A DNA stretch of 64,000 nucleotides from Alentia gelatinosa (GCA_950022655.1 OX465588.1:23856527-23920526), one strand, 5' to 3'; positions 11,752 to 23,058 are shown, numbered from the stretch's first letter. Program-made: numbers and translations. The notes: generated by a model from the letters alone, not told the origin.

Positions 11752-12055
11752 CTATAGAACCGTCCGAGGTGAGGTTCCATGTTAAACTATAGAGCTCTCT
11801 GAAGTGAGGCTGCCAGGATAGATTATAGAGCCGTCCGAGGTGGGGCTCCAAGGTTGAACTATAGATCCGTCGGAAGTGGGGCTCCAATGTCAAACTATAG
11901 AGCCGTCCGAAGTGAGGCTCCATGTTAAACTATAGAGCCGTTTGAGCTGAGCTGTCCCATATGTAAGACCATATATACGGTAGCCTGCATGCATTAAACT
12001 ATAGAATCGTCTGAGGTACTGTCATACATATATGAAACTATAGCGCTGTCCACGG
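11752..12055 (+). repeat. 35-bp minisatellite, about 8 units
   Basis: The phrase CTATAGAGCCGTCCGAGGTG recurs at near-constant 35-36 bp spacing (starts near 11752, 11787, 11823, 11859, 11895, 11930), then at wider spacing near 11997 and 12036. The consensus continues GAGGCTCCATGTTAAA. Units differ by point changes. Confidence 0.88.
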
Positions 12056-12887
12056 TTTAAATTAGAGGGAAAATTAGAAGGATTTTTTTGCTTTTCTATA
12101 CATTATTTTATAATATCATCTTAAAACTGATCTCTAAATCAAAATCCAGTATGATGACTCCCAATTTTCAAGTTAGATACGTGATCTACGCCACCTTGAG
12201 ATCATCATATGACACAGGTTTTAATTCTTAAGGCAAATTGTCCCATATGCCTTTACTACATGAGTTTTTGTTCAATAGACCGCATTAGTCCTGGCGTCAT
12301 TTTGGTGGCAAACAAGTCCAAATTCCGCGAAGCAACGCATATACGTGGTATTGGTGTGAGTGTAATGCTGTCAGTAAACGAATGTTTTCAGTGGTAAACC
12401 AGCAAAGATGAAGAAAGTGGAGAATGTATTTAACAGGAAACATATTTTTGAGCTGAGCTGTGACTGGAATATCGGTATATTTGCTGGTAAGACTAAAGTC
12501 AGACCCATATTTGATTTCATAACAATGGTTACAACCTTGGGGATATCCCAATGTTTGGCACCAGAATATAGGGAAACCCCGATCTCGGCAGGTAAAATGA
12601 CGTCACACTAATGCGGTCTATGCCGCTTAGCATTGCATTGATTAGTTAGGTCGCTCTGTCTAACACTGCAAACATTGAAACCAATCCTTGGACTGAATGT
12701 AACCGAGCTGAAATAAATGTTACAAAAAAACCCCAAAACCTATCGGCTTATCTTTCTAAATGGAATTCAATGTTTTTACAGAGTGTGTGTGGTAGATGTG
12801 AACGGAAGGCTATTGTGGCAAGATATGGCAGGTATGGGCTGTCTAGTTGATGAAGTTCTGTTGTGTAAACATATATACTAGGAACAA
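12056..12887. other. No gene supported
   Basis: Overlapping plus and minus ORFs of 60-84 codons at 12209-12611 lack motifs. No other structure seen. Confidence 0.45.
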
Positions 12888-13186
12888 ATGTTATTTCCAT
12901 TTATAATGGAAGAGCGCGGTATACCAAAATATCATCAAATAAAAGTTGTTGTTTTCTTGTTTTTTTTTGTCGGCTTGTCATAAAGGTGTTCTAGCCACGT
13001 CTTTATAATCAAATAAAAGTAAGAGAATATAATAGGAAATTATTGATCAGTAAGCCATTTGTATTTGAAAGGATCAAGAATATTTCAATAAACCCAGACA
13101 ATGGATTTAATAGTTGTTCTCAAGTATCATCAACAAGAATATTTATTATGGTATAGAAATCTACATGTGTGACAGATGGCAACTGA

Positions 13187-13191
<5 letters not shown>
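12888..13191 (+). mobile_element. Head half of MITE family A/B, interrupted by LINE
   Basis: It begins ACTAGGAACAAATGTTATTT and carries AATGGAAGAGCGCGGTATAC, then ATCAAGAATATTTCAATAAA and CTCAAGTATCATCAAC. The sequence is collinear with 17821-18036 and 36743-36935. An extra stretch of about 60 bp between two AAATAAAAGT phrases is private to this copy. It stops at the T-run of the adjacent LINE, after CAACTGATTAC, which corresponds to AAACTGATTAT in the uninterrupted copy near 36950. Confidence 0.75.
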
Positions 13192-13223
<32 letters not shown>

Positions 13224-13532
13224 TGTGGAGAATATTTTATTTTCAACTTGTACAGGATATATACACACAAGTATTTTAGCAGCCATAAAGAAACAGATAC
13301 ATTTCTAAATGATATAGAGTTGTCATGCACTGGTAAATAATCTACCCTGTTTCTACAGATTTTCGAAATACATGTGTCACATCTCACCCATGGAATATTA
13401 TTTCTTCTCCCCATTTTTTTTCATTTTTTTTTATTTTCATACAGGACAAAACATAACAAGACAATATGACAGACACATCAAAACAGTATTTGCAGTTAGT
13501 TCTGCCTACCCCCCAAAGGTCCACACTCCCCC

Positions 13533-16500
13533 CTATTGGATTGTCTCCCACAGTTGAGCTAAATACTTAAATTTATGCATGCGACCTTCCTTCATATATA
13601 CATATTTCTCTATCTCTAATTTCCTCTTCAGTTCCACCATGAAAGCCATAATATCCAAGTCATTTGCATAAAATAATTTCTGCCGATGCACAAAGGATTT
13701 AGCTTGTAAAATTACATAATTGACCATCCTGGTTGAGGAGGCAACACCATATCTTCCAAATATAACCTCTTTTTTAGTAATCTTTAAGAAGTTGTCACTA
13801 AGGACATTTTTCAGCCATCTTGTTATGGCTTCCCAGAAAAACTTTGTCTCTGGACATTCTACCAAGAAGTGCATTAAGTCATCCCTTTTTGTACAATAGT
13901 TACATTCTGGGGAATCAACATCCTTTCTCTGGGCTAAATATTTATTGCATGTAATAGTACCATTTAAAACCCGGTACTGTAGTGATTGCAATCTTGTGTC
14001 CCTAGAAGAGGAAAATGGTATTCGATATATAGTCTCCCACTCCTTGGAGTTGATTTCGAGATCTTGAAAAACCTTTTTCCACCTACCCATACAGCTCGGG
14101 ATTCTAGCTATCCTGTCCCTTAGAATCATATAAATTCTTCTACTGGTTAACCTCATAATATCCACAGGTTCTTTCCCCGGAATTTGATAGAGCAATTTTT
14201 TCCCACCTTCCAGATCTTTTTCCTCTGGTTCTAGCAACCTCAGCCAGGGTATGGATGCCCTGAGACCCAGAACATCAAGAAAAGTCAACTGAGTACCATA
14301 TTTTTCATTCATCTCTACATATGTCAACATTTCTCCCTTTTTAAAAAAATGTCGCACTTGCCATATCCCCGCCTTCTGCATATGAGCTTTGACAGGTTTG
14401 GACAGTCTAATGGGTATAAACATGTTATTCCATATGGATTCATTTACAAATTGTGAGTCTTCTCTGGGTTGTATATTGTATTGACAGTCCCAACTCATAA
14501 GCAGTTGCTTGTGAAACCTATTTTTCATTTCCAGTTCAGCTTTTTTATTCTTCTGTAGAAAAAAAATGAAGAAGGATGTATCTAGCTTAAGCTCCCTTTT
14601 GAGCAGGAACGTCCAATTGCGACCTTCTTGATTGATCAATCGTTTAACCCATTGTGTCATTGCCACTTCTATCATCAAACTTAAGTCTAGAAGTTTTAAA
14701 CCACCATCTTGGATATCTAATATCAATGTATTATATGCAATCTTCGATGTTCTACCATTCCATATGAACGATGTAACTATGTCCTTAAACATTTTCGGAA
14801 CTTTAGGTGGAGTGTGGATGCTTGAACAAGGAAACAGAAGAATAGGAATAAGCAAGGAATTGACAATACAGATTTTCCCTTTTAAGGACAAGGATCTATT
14901 GATCCAAGCCCCCACAATAGTCCTACACCTTTCCAGTCTCTCCATGAAATTCCATGCCACAGACTGTTCCTCCGTCATATTCCTCGCAAACACCACACCC
15001 AGTATCCTAATCTTATCAACCTCTTTGAATTTACACTTAATTCTACCCTTATGCTGTGGGTTGAATGTTAAAACCTTTGATTTGTCTACATTCAAAGACA
15101 ACCCTGAAAAGCTGGTAAACATTTGAATAACAGAGAGGAGCTTGTCCATTGACCTTTGGTTTTTGAGAAAGACAGTAATATCATCTGCAAACATACACAA
15201 CTTAATACCACCCCACTCAGTCACCACCCCTTCTATTTCCTTTTCGCTTCTTATTATGGTCGCCAAAATCTCTGTGGTTATAATGAACAGATATGGTGAG
15301 ACACAGCAACCCTGCCTTGCCCCTCTCTGGGGGTGAAAATACCTTGTAGTATACCCATTATTCAGTACACAGCATTCCTGCATATTATATATGGTTTTGA
15401 CCCATCCAATGAATTCTTCACCAAACCCGAAAAGCTGCAGAGATTTAGTTATCGCGGGCCAGGTGACAGAGTCAAAAGCCTTCCTAAAGTCAAGTGAGGC
15501 TATACCTCCCTCGTCCATATCCAAGTTTTCCAGTGTTAAGACATCATCTATTTTTCTCAAGTTAGTGCCGATGTACCTATTCCGCACATAGGCAGTCTGG
15601 TCGTTGTTAATTATTTTATACAACATTGGTCTTAACCTAATAGCCATAAGCTTTGTCAGTATCTTATAATCCGTATTGAGAAGGGTGATTGGTCGCCAAT
15701 TATTCAAGTCTTCTTTAGCTCCCTTATCTTTTGGGATTAGTGTGATTGCTCCCCTTTTCTGTTCAGTAGACAGTTCACCAGTATGGAGTGAGTACAGTAT
15801 TGAGTTATATAGAGGGTCAGAGAGACTTTCCCAGAAACACCGATAAAACTCCACGGTCAGGCCATCTGAGCCTGGCGCTTTTTTCAGATTGAGTTCATTT
15901 AGTGATTGCAATAGCTCTGCTTTGGTTATAGATTTATCAATAAGCTCCCTTTCAAAGACATCTAGTGAAGGTAGGTTTTGTTTGACATGAGTTTCCAAAA
16001 CCCTGGCAAATTCCTTTTCAGAATCTTCCATCCCATTTTCTGTCTCCTTTATAGAGTACAAGTCCTTGTAGAATGTAAACAAAACTTCCCTAACCTTCTC
16101 AGGTTTTGCTACCATAACACCTTCTCTATTTAAGACCTGTGTCAATAGCTTGTTATTATAATTCTTTTTTTCAAGGTTTAGGAAATAGCTGGTTGGCTGT
16201 TCACCTAGGCCTAGCCATTTTGCCCTAGATCTAAAAATAGTGGCAATTGCCTTCTTCCTGGCTAAGAACTCTAACTCCTTCTTAATTACTTGAATCTCTT
16301 CTACCCCTTCCTCAGAGCTCCCTAAAGCTGTGTTCCCATCCTGCTCTGTGACCAATTTCTCAAGTCTCTTTTCCAGATCTACCTTTTCCTTACATTCTCG
16401 AGTTTTCTTTTCCCTTGAAAAGGAAACAGAGAACTCCCTCAGCTTGAATTTTAAGAATTCCCACCTGGTATTTGGGGTAAAATCCTCAGAGCCAGTACAA

Positions 16501-17128
16501 TTCAATGTGTTTTCGATGAGCTTCCTGACTTCTTTTACATAAACGGCATCATTAAGAAGATCACTATTATGTTTCCACAACCCAGGCCCTCTTTTCATTT
16601 GCTGTTTTTTTAAGGTGATAGATATAGAGCAGTGGTCTGAGAGGAAGGCCAACTCTATCTCACACTTTCTAATTCTATTCTTAATCGTATTAGAGACCAA
16701 CCAGTAATCAATTCTAGAACCCTGATCCTTCCTGTGGAATGTAAACCTACGGCTTTTCTGGTTACGCTCTCTCCAGATGTCTGTCAGCTCCAGAGCCTCA
16801 ATTACAGAGAAGAGTTTAGACTGATATCTGAGGTTTCTGAATGGTGTGTTGGTATTCCTCCTGTCTAATTTCGGGTCTAGTGGGAGGTTAAAGTCTCCAC
16901 CTATCAATATTGGAAAGTCTGCAAACATCATCAGCCTGCTGAAAATCCTGGATAGATTTTCAATCTGATCATTCTCATAATTCTGTGTTGGAGCATACAC
17001 ATTCACCAAGAGCAACTCATCTGATTCTATTGTCAATCTAGCAATAATGAACCTGCCTTCTGGATCCATAACTGTTTCACTGATTGTATAGTCTAAATTC
17101 TTTCTAAAATAGGTGAATCCTAAATCTG
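13533..17128 (-). CDS. LINE ORF2: endonuclease (partial), reverse transcriptase, zinc knuckle
   Basis: From an ATG at 17069 the frame is open for 1178 codons; it also stays open upstream to about 17128, adding GFTYFRKN, so the ATG is not the original start. The visible APE endonuclease part has VNVYAPT, GGDFNLPLD near residue 57, the SRIDYW motif and SDHCS near residue 145. Its N-terminal catalytic Asn/Glu region is absent. The RT has LDFRKAFDS (about 525-533), ARQGCCVSPYLF, and the FADD active site (about 627-630). A Cys-x2-Cys-x8-His-x4-Cys knuckle lies near residue 1055-1070. The protein would nick DNA and prime reverse transcription of its RNA. No frameshift or stop interrupts 3.5 kb, which suggests a young copy, but the truncated endonuclease probably makes it inactive. 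Confidence 0.92.
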
Positions 17129-17149
17129 CTGAACATCATTAAGTTTCTT

Positions 17150-17650
17150 TTTAAATATATCATGTAAATGTTTTACTTTAGCAATACGTTGGCATTTTTC
17201 TTTTGAGGTGTTAATCATTTGTTGGCTAACGTTTTTGATTTTGACTTATGCCTGGTCTAGCATACCACAGAACCCATTCAACTCGTCGTAGTTGTGACTG
17301 AATTTTTCATTGAGGGTCTTGGTCAACTGCCCTATTTCTCTGGCTAATAGGTCAGCTGTGCCACTCAGTTCGCTCTCTAATAACCCCTTAGCACTTGATA
17401 CACTCATGTTTGTTTGGCTTGAGGGTACTTCATTTGGAGTACTACTAGTGCTCTTGGTTGTCCTCTTACTAACATATTTGTCATTTGTTTTCCTTCTACT
17501 TCTAAGAGTCCTTTTGAAATCTTCAGATCTTCTAGAACATCCATATATTTGGCACTATTATCATGGTCCATTGATATGTAATTTCTGTCCATTGATATGT
17601 GGTTTCTGTTGATTTGCTAGGCCGCACAGCACACCAGTTCACATGGTCAC
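17150..17650 (-). pseudogene. LINE ORF1 N-terminal remnant
   Basis: In the minus frame, a basic, Ser/Thr-rich segment (SKRTTKSTSSTPNEV) is followed by a helical segment (GLLESELSGTADLLAREIG, then QLTKTLNEKFSHN), one in-frame TAA after MLDQA and then NVSQQMINTSKEKCQR. It is the sort of basic region plus coiled coil expected at the start of a LINE ORF1 RNA-binding protein. The frame ends at the deletion junction near 17130, where endonuclease sequence starts in another frame. The homologous segment in 18037-18401 gives almost the same peptide, which supports real coding origin. The plus-strand ORFs over both copies are shadows. Confidence 0.65.
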
Positions 17651-17820
17651 TCATCCATGAAAGTTCTATTACTGGGGTACTGGACCCCTGCCCATTTCAC
17701 CAGACCTTTATAGTTGGGACATTGATAGTGAAGTGTTAGATTCTCTGCAGTAAGCTGAAAGCCTGTGTGAGCATTCTAACCTCTCTAGATGACGTATATG
17801 AGCGCGATTTCCCGCGCTCA

Positions 17821-18036
17821 ACTAGGAGCAAATGTTATTTCCATTCATAATGGAAGAGCGCGGTATACCAAAATCTCATTAAATAAAAGTACGAGATTAT
17901 CATAAGAAATTATTGATCAGTAAGCGATTTATATTTGAAAGTATCAAGAATGCTTCAATAAACCCAGCGAATGGATTTAATACTTGTTCTCAAGTATCAT
18001 CAACAGGAATATGTATTATGGTATAGACATCTACAT
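17821..18036 (+). mobile_element. Head half of MITE family A/B, second copy
   Basis: It starts exactly at the LINE 5' end with ACTAGGAGCAAATGTTATTT and ends at ATCTACATC, where a second LINE fragment begins. Collinear with 12888-13166 without the 60-bp insertion. Confidence 0.8.
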
Positions 18037-18646
18037 CTTTTGAGGTGTTTGTCATTTGCTAGCTAACATTGACTTGTGCTTGGTCTAGCATACCACGGAT
18101 CCCATTCAACTTGCGGTTGTGACTGAATTTTTCATTCAGGGTCTTGGTCAACTGCCCTATTTCTCTGGCTAATAGGTTAGCTATGCCACTCAGTTCACTC
18201 TCTAATAGCCCCTTAGCTCTTGATGCACTTATGTTTGTTTGGCATGAGGCTACTTCATTTGGAGTACTGCTAGTGCCCTTGGTAGTCCTCTTACTAACAT
18301 ATTTGTCATATGTTTTCCTTCTACTTCTAAAATATATTCAGCACTATTATCATGGTCCATTGATATGTGATTCTTGTCCATTGATATGTGATTTCTGTTG
18401 ATTTGCTTCACCACACTGCACACACATTCACATGGTCACTCAGCCATGAATGTTCTATTAAAAGAAACCAAGTCAGTAGTGGGGCAGGGATACGGGATAC
18501 TGGGATACTGGACCCCTGCTCATTAACCAGGCCTTTATAGTTGGGACATTGGTAGTGAAGTGTTAGACTCTCTGCAGTAAGCTGAAACCCTGTGTGAGCA
18601 TTCTGACCTCTCAATGACGTATATGAGCGCGATTTCCCGCGCTCAA
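18037..18646 (-). mobile_element. Duplicate LINE 5' end (fragment)
   Basis: The segment is roughly 90% like 17199-17820, from TTTTGAGGTGTTTGTCATTT to the shared terminus GAGCGCGATTTCCCGCGCTC. It includes the ORF1 helical region with a different in-frame stop and the 5' UTR with TTTATAGTTGGGACATTG. All ORF2 and the 3' end are missing, so it is 3'-deleted rather than 5'-truncated like an ordinary dead LINE insertion. Confidence 0.85.
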
Positions 18647-18878
18647 TAATGGCTAGGTCAGTAAAGGTGTAATTGCGCAGATATGATTGGTGTTCCCTTA
18701 CTATCTAGACCAAATTGGAGCAGAATACTACAGAATACGATACAATTACTGTATTATCTCTAGAGAAAATCTACATTAGGATTATAGACATATTGCGTTC
18801 TTAAGTACATGAAGACCATTCTCTATGATGGTATTACCTGAAACCTTTAGTCATTGAATGAGACAGGGCCATTTTCTC

Positions 18879-19848
18879 TATCTCACCCCTGGTATTTACC
18901 CCATAGACGCAACATTATGAATTCATTTGCAACATCCAATGAGTATCTAAAAATACTCTATTGGAGATTATGTCCCAAAGGTTAGCCCATCAGTCAATGT
19001 GAAGGGTGAGATGAATTCAGAAACCTATTCAGGTATAGGGTCAGAGCTACGTAATTCAAGCAGCTTCGCCTTGTAAATTACTACGCGATTCAAGCTCGAT
19101 GGGATATGAGCTCTGGCCCTCAAGTTTCCTCTATAGTAACCCACTTGGCACACAGCCACCTTTTTGTATCTACAACTGCCTTAGTAGGATCAATCACCAT
19201 TGGGTCAATGAGATATTTCAGTCTCTAGTGACTTGTCATGGTCAGCTGGACACGGGGGCCTGTTTAATAATCTAGGCTCGTACATGAAGGCCCTATTCTA
19301 TACGCTGACGAAATCCAGTGACGATTTATGGCCCTTTGGTAAGGTAGAACATTCTTATACAAATAAGCTTGAATACTATTAAAGGATAACCGTCGTACGA
19401 GGTCTCCTTTTGCAGGCATAAGTTATAACACAGACCATTGGTCCCTACGACTTCCCACATTGGTACAGAGTTGGCACGCAGATAAATGAAGGGATATATC
19501 TTTGGCAGCATGCTGAAAGTCCATAAATCTCCCTAGCCTATACAGTACAATATAGAGGAAACCCATGAAAGTTTAGGGTCTGAGCCCGTATCCCATCGAG
19601 TTTGAATCACGTAGTAATTCACAAGGCTAAGCCGCGTGAATTACTATGTGATTCAAATGAGATGGGTTCGAGCTCTGGCCCAAAACTTGAATGGGTTTCT
19701 GAATTTATCTCACCCTTAACATTGACTAATGAGCTAACATTTGTGACATTATCCCCCATTGGATATTTTTCCTAAATATCTAATGGGCGTTAGATACGAG
19801 TTCCCAATGTTAAGTCTATGGAGAAAAAACATCTGGGGTGAGATAAAT
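18879..19848. mobile_element. Long-inverted-repeat (foldback) element with nested palindromes
   Basis: The outer arms (18879-19020 and 19700-19848) match in inverted orientation: TATCTCACCCC at the left end and GGGGTGAGATA at the right end, GGGTGAGATGAATTCAGAAA inside left and TTTCTGAATTTATCTCACCC inside right. Each arm ends in its own imperfect palindrome with GAATTCAAG/AATTACT phrases (19030-19112 and 19570-19685). About 450 bp of non-coding spacer lies between them. Related half-elements are at 45620-45890 and, more distantly, 48732-48834. No transposase is present. Confidence 0.78.
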
Positions 19849-20310
19849 AAGAGTATGTGGCCCAGGCTCAATGACTATATGGTGAATCAAGCAGACGACT
19901 TTTGATGCCGCTGGTGAGAGTGACTGGCGGGAAAACCCGGGAGCAGACAGTTGTCTGCTCGTGACTCACAGATATCACCCCTCGTGTTTGTTTACAGGTA
20001 ACCATGGCCACGCAAGGCGGTCAGACATGAATTATGTACACCCGGAAGATGGTGATCTTTACTGATTCTGATCAATACTAATCACCGTCCATAATATCCA
20101 CAACCTGATTGTGTTTACTTATATGGATTCTTTATTCATGTAAATGGTCTTTATTTCAGTATATCGATATACAGTTACTCTGAGGGGTGTTTTTCAGTCA
20201 CTATAATGGTTAATAGCTACCGTTTAGAGGCGTCAATGTCCTATAGATATGTGCGACCATACAGGAGTGGCCGACGATCGGTGGGTGCGACATATAGGGC
20301 GGTTTGAAGT
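19849..20310. other. No gene supported
   Basis: A GGGAAAACCCGGGAGCAGAC stretch and ordinary AT-rich sequence; no recognisable coding sequence. Confidence 0.45.
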
Positions 20311-20735
20311 GTCCTATAGTACTGATGATCGTAGGGTATCATAGGTGAAATAGTCGCCCAAAGTGTCGCAACCAACGACAAGGTTGGACATGTCGTACAG
20401 GTATAATGTAGGGTTGTAACTCTTTTTATTAGGATGCTATAATTTAATGAAATTAGGAAATACATTGGGAGAATTTTTCTATATATGGTGTACCTATACC
20501 CGAAATTTCACAATTAGACATTTGTATTGTCCTATAGTAGTGATGATCGTCGGATATCATAGGTGAAACTGTCTCCCAAAGTCTAACAACCAACGACAAG
20601 GTTAGACATATCATACAGGGATATTGGGTGGATATATATCTCTTTTTACATAAGTTAGAACTTATTGAAAGTGAAAAATATTTGGAGCCAGAGGTTCTAT
20701 CTATCTGACGTACCTATATCCCATATTTCATAGTT
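20311..20735 (+). repeat. Tandem dimer of about 218 bp
   Basis: Unit 1 (20311-20528) and unit 2 (20529-20735) share GTCCTATAGTACTGATGATC, GTATCATAGGTGAAA, CAACCAACGACAAGGTT and TGTACCTATACCC phrases with point differences and small indels. Non-coding. Confidence 0.82.
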
Positions 20736-20904
20736 ATGATTCACTTAATCTTGAAAGATATTTGACTGAAAATGTGAAAAATGCAGGCACTGCACCACTC
20801 AGCCAACTTGTTCATCAGGGGAGGATCTCTTTATTCAGTTGAAAAATGTGGATATAGTACATTCATTCTTGGGTGGACCACGACACGACCCGTGTTCTTC
20901 CATG

Positions 20905-21353
20905 AAAACCTAATGAAAAAGAGAAAGATGTAGATCTATTGTTAATAATTGGTCACACAGGGAACTATCCTTGAAGGAGAAAGTATTCCTTGTTAACTCT
21001 TTGCTCATTCTGATCCTCCTATATCCTTGTTAAACTTTACACACACCCCAAGAATTTAAGAACATAGTGACTGCCTTCCTATGGAATGGCATCACATCCA
21101 AAATATCATATAACACCTTACACTTGAAATAAAGGATGGGGAACTGAAATTGTTGGATTTGGAAACAATGATTTCTGTTGCTCAAATACAATGGGTCAAA
21201 AGGATGGTGCTAGGTGAAAATAAAAATTGGACTTTTATGTTCAAAGAATGTCTTAACCTAAAAGGGTCAAACTTCCATTTCTTTCTAGCTAAGAACAAGA
21301 AGAGGAAGATGGAAATAGCACTGCACAAAACTAACCACTTTATTCATACATGG
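20905..21353 (+). pseudogene. Tx1/L1-like LINE ORF2 fragment
   Basis: Plus-strand translation gives ERCRSIVNNWSHRELSLKEK, then a VNSLLILILLYPC run, a stop, VTAFLWNGITSKISYNTL and MLDLETMISVAQIQWVKRM. This is collinear with the region just after the RT domain of the LINE at 13533-17069 (ERCRTIVGAWINRSLSLKGK, FIWNGRTSKIAYNTL, LLDLSLMIEVAMTQWVKRL). It has stops and at least one frameshift, and is cut at its right end by the foldback at 21354. It is a different, older copy on the opposite strand. Confidence 0.85.
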
Positions 21354-22048
21354 GGCATTGCGGCAGTGCGCGTATCTGCTGTATAGTGCATTGTTTTCGT
21401 TTGTATATGCCTCTAATCCGGACCTGCATATGAGGTGTATACAAAACCGTTTCCTTCTGTATACGGATGCGTCTTGGCTGTATTTAACACCTTGCGTATC
21501 CAAGATAAAACATACTCTGCGCCATATATATACGCCAGGTAGCATATTTCATTTACCATTAGCCATTAAGTCCTTGGTATATGGAAAATCCAATGTTATA
21601 TTATCGATTTTGATTATAGAATTGTTCTAAAACCCTATTTATTATTTTTTCATTAAATACATATAATAAACCAAGCGTTTTGGGTTTAAAAAAAATGTTT
21701 TTGTACGTTTTTAAAGTTTTTCAAAACACCACTCTGAGGTAATACTTTGGGTACTGTATATATAACACAAGGTCTGATATCAACCTACCACCCCAAGTGT
21801 CACATCTGCTGCCGACGCCGCTTTGACACCCACCACTTTGACACCCGCCGCTTTGACACCTGCCTGGCGTATATATATCGCACAGAGGGTGTTTTATCTT
21901 GGATACGCCAGGTGTGAAGTACAGCCAAGTCACGTCCGTATACAAAAGGAAACAGTTTTGTATATGCCTCATACGCTGGTACGGATTAGAAGCGTATACA
22001 AATGAAAACAAGACAATATTCAGCCAATACGTGCGCTGCCGCGATGGC
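21354..22048. mobile_element. Foldback element with about 190-bp inverted arms
   Basis: Left arm 21354-21545 and right arm 21860-22048 are inverted copies: GCGGCAGTGCGCGTAT versus ACGTGCGCTGCCGC, then GTATCCAAGATAAAACA versus TGTTTTATCTTGGATAC, and ATATATACGCCAGG versus CCTGGCGTATATAT. The spacer contains a short run of CGCTTTGACACC(C) repeats near 21820-21860 and AT-rich sequence. It interrupts the LINE fragment on its left and abuts the 8.4-kb TIR element on its right. Confidence 0.85.
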
Positions 22049-22049
22049 G

Positions 22050-22085
22050 TATATGGGTCATTCCACCAGAAAATGTACTTTTGGT
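22050..22085 (+). repeat. Left TIR of the 8.4-kb element
   Basis: 36 bp, identical to the reverse complement of 30463-30498; it begins TATATGGGTCATTCCACCAG and ends ACTTTTGGT. Confidence 0.92.
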
Positions 22086-22678
22086 GAAAATCATACTTTT
22101 TGGGGGTTAATGGGCTATAATTTCATTATAAATGAATTATTATAATTAATTTTTTTTTCTGTGCAAAGAAAACACCCTGCCCTTTCAGAAAATCATTACT
22201 TTTATTGGACTATCTGCTTTTTTTTTTAATCTGTGGACTTTCAAAGTGAGAAATTAGCAAAAAAGTGCATGTCCTTTTGATATTTCTAAAGTTTAGCACT
22301 ATTTCTTTTGTGGAAACTATTAATATATGACCAGATGTCACGGATCGTCGTCAAATGGGCAGGGACAGGTGTCAAAAATAAAGTTAGGAGTATGGTTAAT
22401 ACCTTTTGTGTGTGAATAGTAAAGTGGGTGGGGAATATGTTGAATGTATGAGGGTAGGTTAAATACCTATAATAAACATACACCACAGAGCCAAAGTTTG
22501 GTAGTACAAATGCTATGTGGAAATGATTGACTCCCTCTTTCTAAACACTGCAGAGATTATACTGATAAATTTAATTTTGAAGGCTAATTATCCAATATTT
22601 TTTTAAGCTCCATGACTAGTTTGAGTAGGTATTCTTTCTTTTTGTTTTGAACCTTACTAAGGTTAATATCAGCTAAGG

Positions 22679-23058
22679 GGTCAATCGTTTCCACAGGGAG
22701 TCAATCGTTTCCACATTCCCACATATAGATTCATAACTATGTACAGGGAAGGAGTACAAGAAAGATGGTACCATGTGAAGTTACCTTGATATAAGGGGGT
22801 ATTTATATGAAATGGACAATAGTTAAATATAACATACATGTTAGCAATCACTGTAGGGTGGGAGTCAATCGTTTCCACACAAAAACTACACAAACCAAGA
22901 AAATGTGCTCCCACTGCCATGATAATATAGTTAGATGTATTTTTTTTCATACAGGAATAGGTACATATTAAGGCTTACCAGGACATATTCTATTCCTGTC
23001 TGTGCTGTATGTAGATATTGGCAGGGTTCCTTCTATAGGGAGTCAATCGTTTCCACAC
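22679..23058 (+). repeat. Four direct copies of GTCAATCGTTTCCACA
   Basis: Copies lie at about 22680-22695, 22699-22715, 22863-22879 and 23041-23056, all on the same strand, most preceded by GGGA. The last two are followed by similar A-rich CTACACA sequence. Spacing is irregular (about 20, 164 and 178 bp), so they are not a simple satellite. Confidence 0.85.

Larger units (their letters stand above)
13192..17820 (-). mobile_element. Tx1/L1-like LINE, internally deleted at ORF1/EN
   Basis: The element reads on the minus strand from a 5' end at 17820 (TGAGCGCGGGAAATCGCGCTC region) to a poly-A tail seen as a T-run at 13192-13221. It contains an ORF1 remnant (17150-17650), then an endonuclease missing its N-terminal part, a reverse transcriptase and a C-terminal zinc knuckle. 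RT features (FADDITVFL, RSEKEIEGV) and the overall C-terminal layout resemble the L1/Tx1 group rather than CR1. The flanks are MITE-head sequence on both sides, and the 5' end is repeated at 18037-18646. Confidence 0.85.

Noticed and set aside
14632..15591. Plus-strand ORFs of 61-164 codons inside the LINE ORF2 region
   Set aside because: They are antisense shadows of the 1178-codon LINE frame, with no domain of their own.
17310..18401. Two similar plus-strand ORFs with LLVLLVVLLLTYLS-type hydrophobic runs that look like membrane proteins
   Set aside because: They lie antisense to the LINE ORF1 basic region in two copies; the hydrophobicity is the complement of Lys/Thr/Ser codons.
22679..23058. 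Regularly spaced short repeats considered as a CRISPR-like array
   Set aside because: Only four copies with irregular spacers, in an animal genome inside a transposon-like unit.
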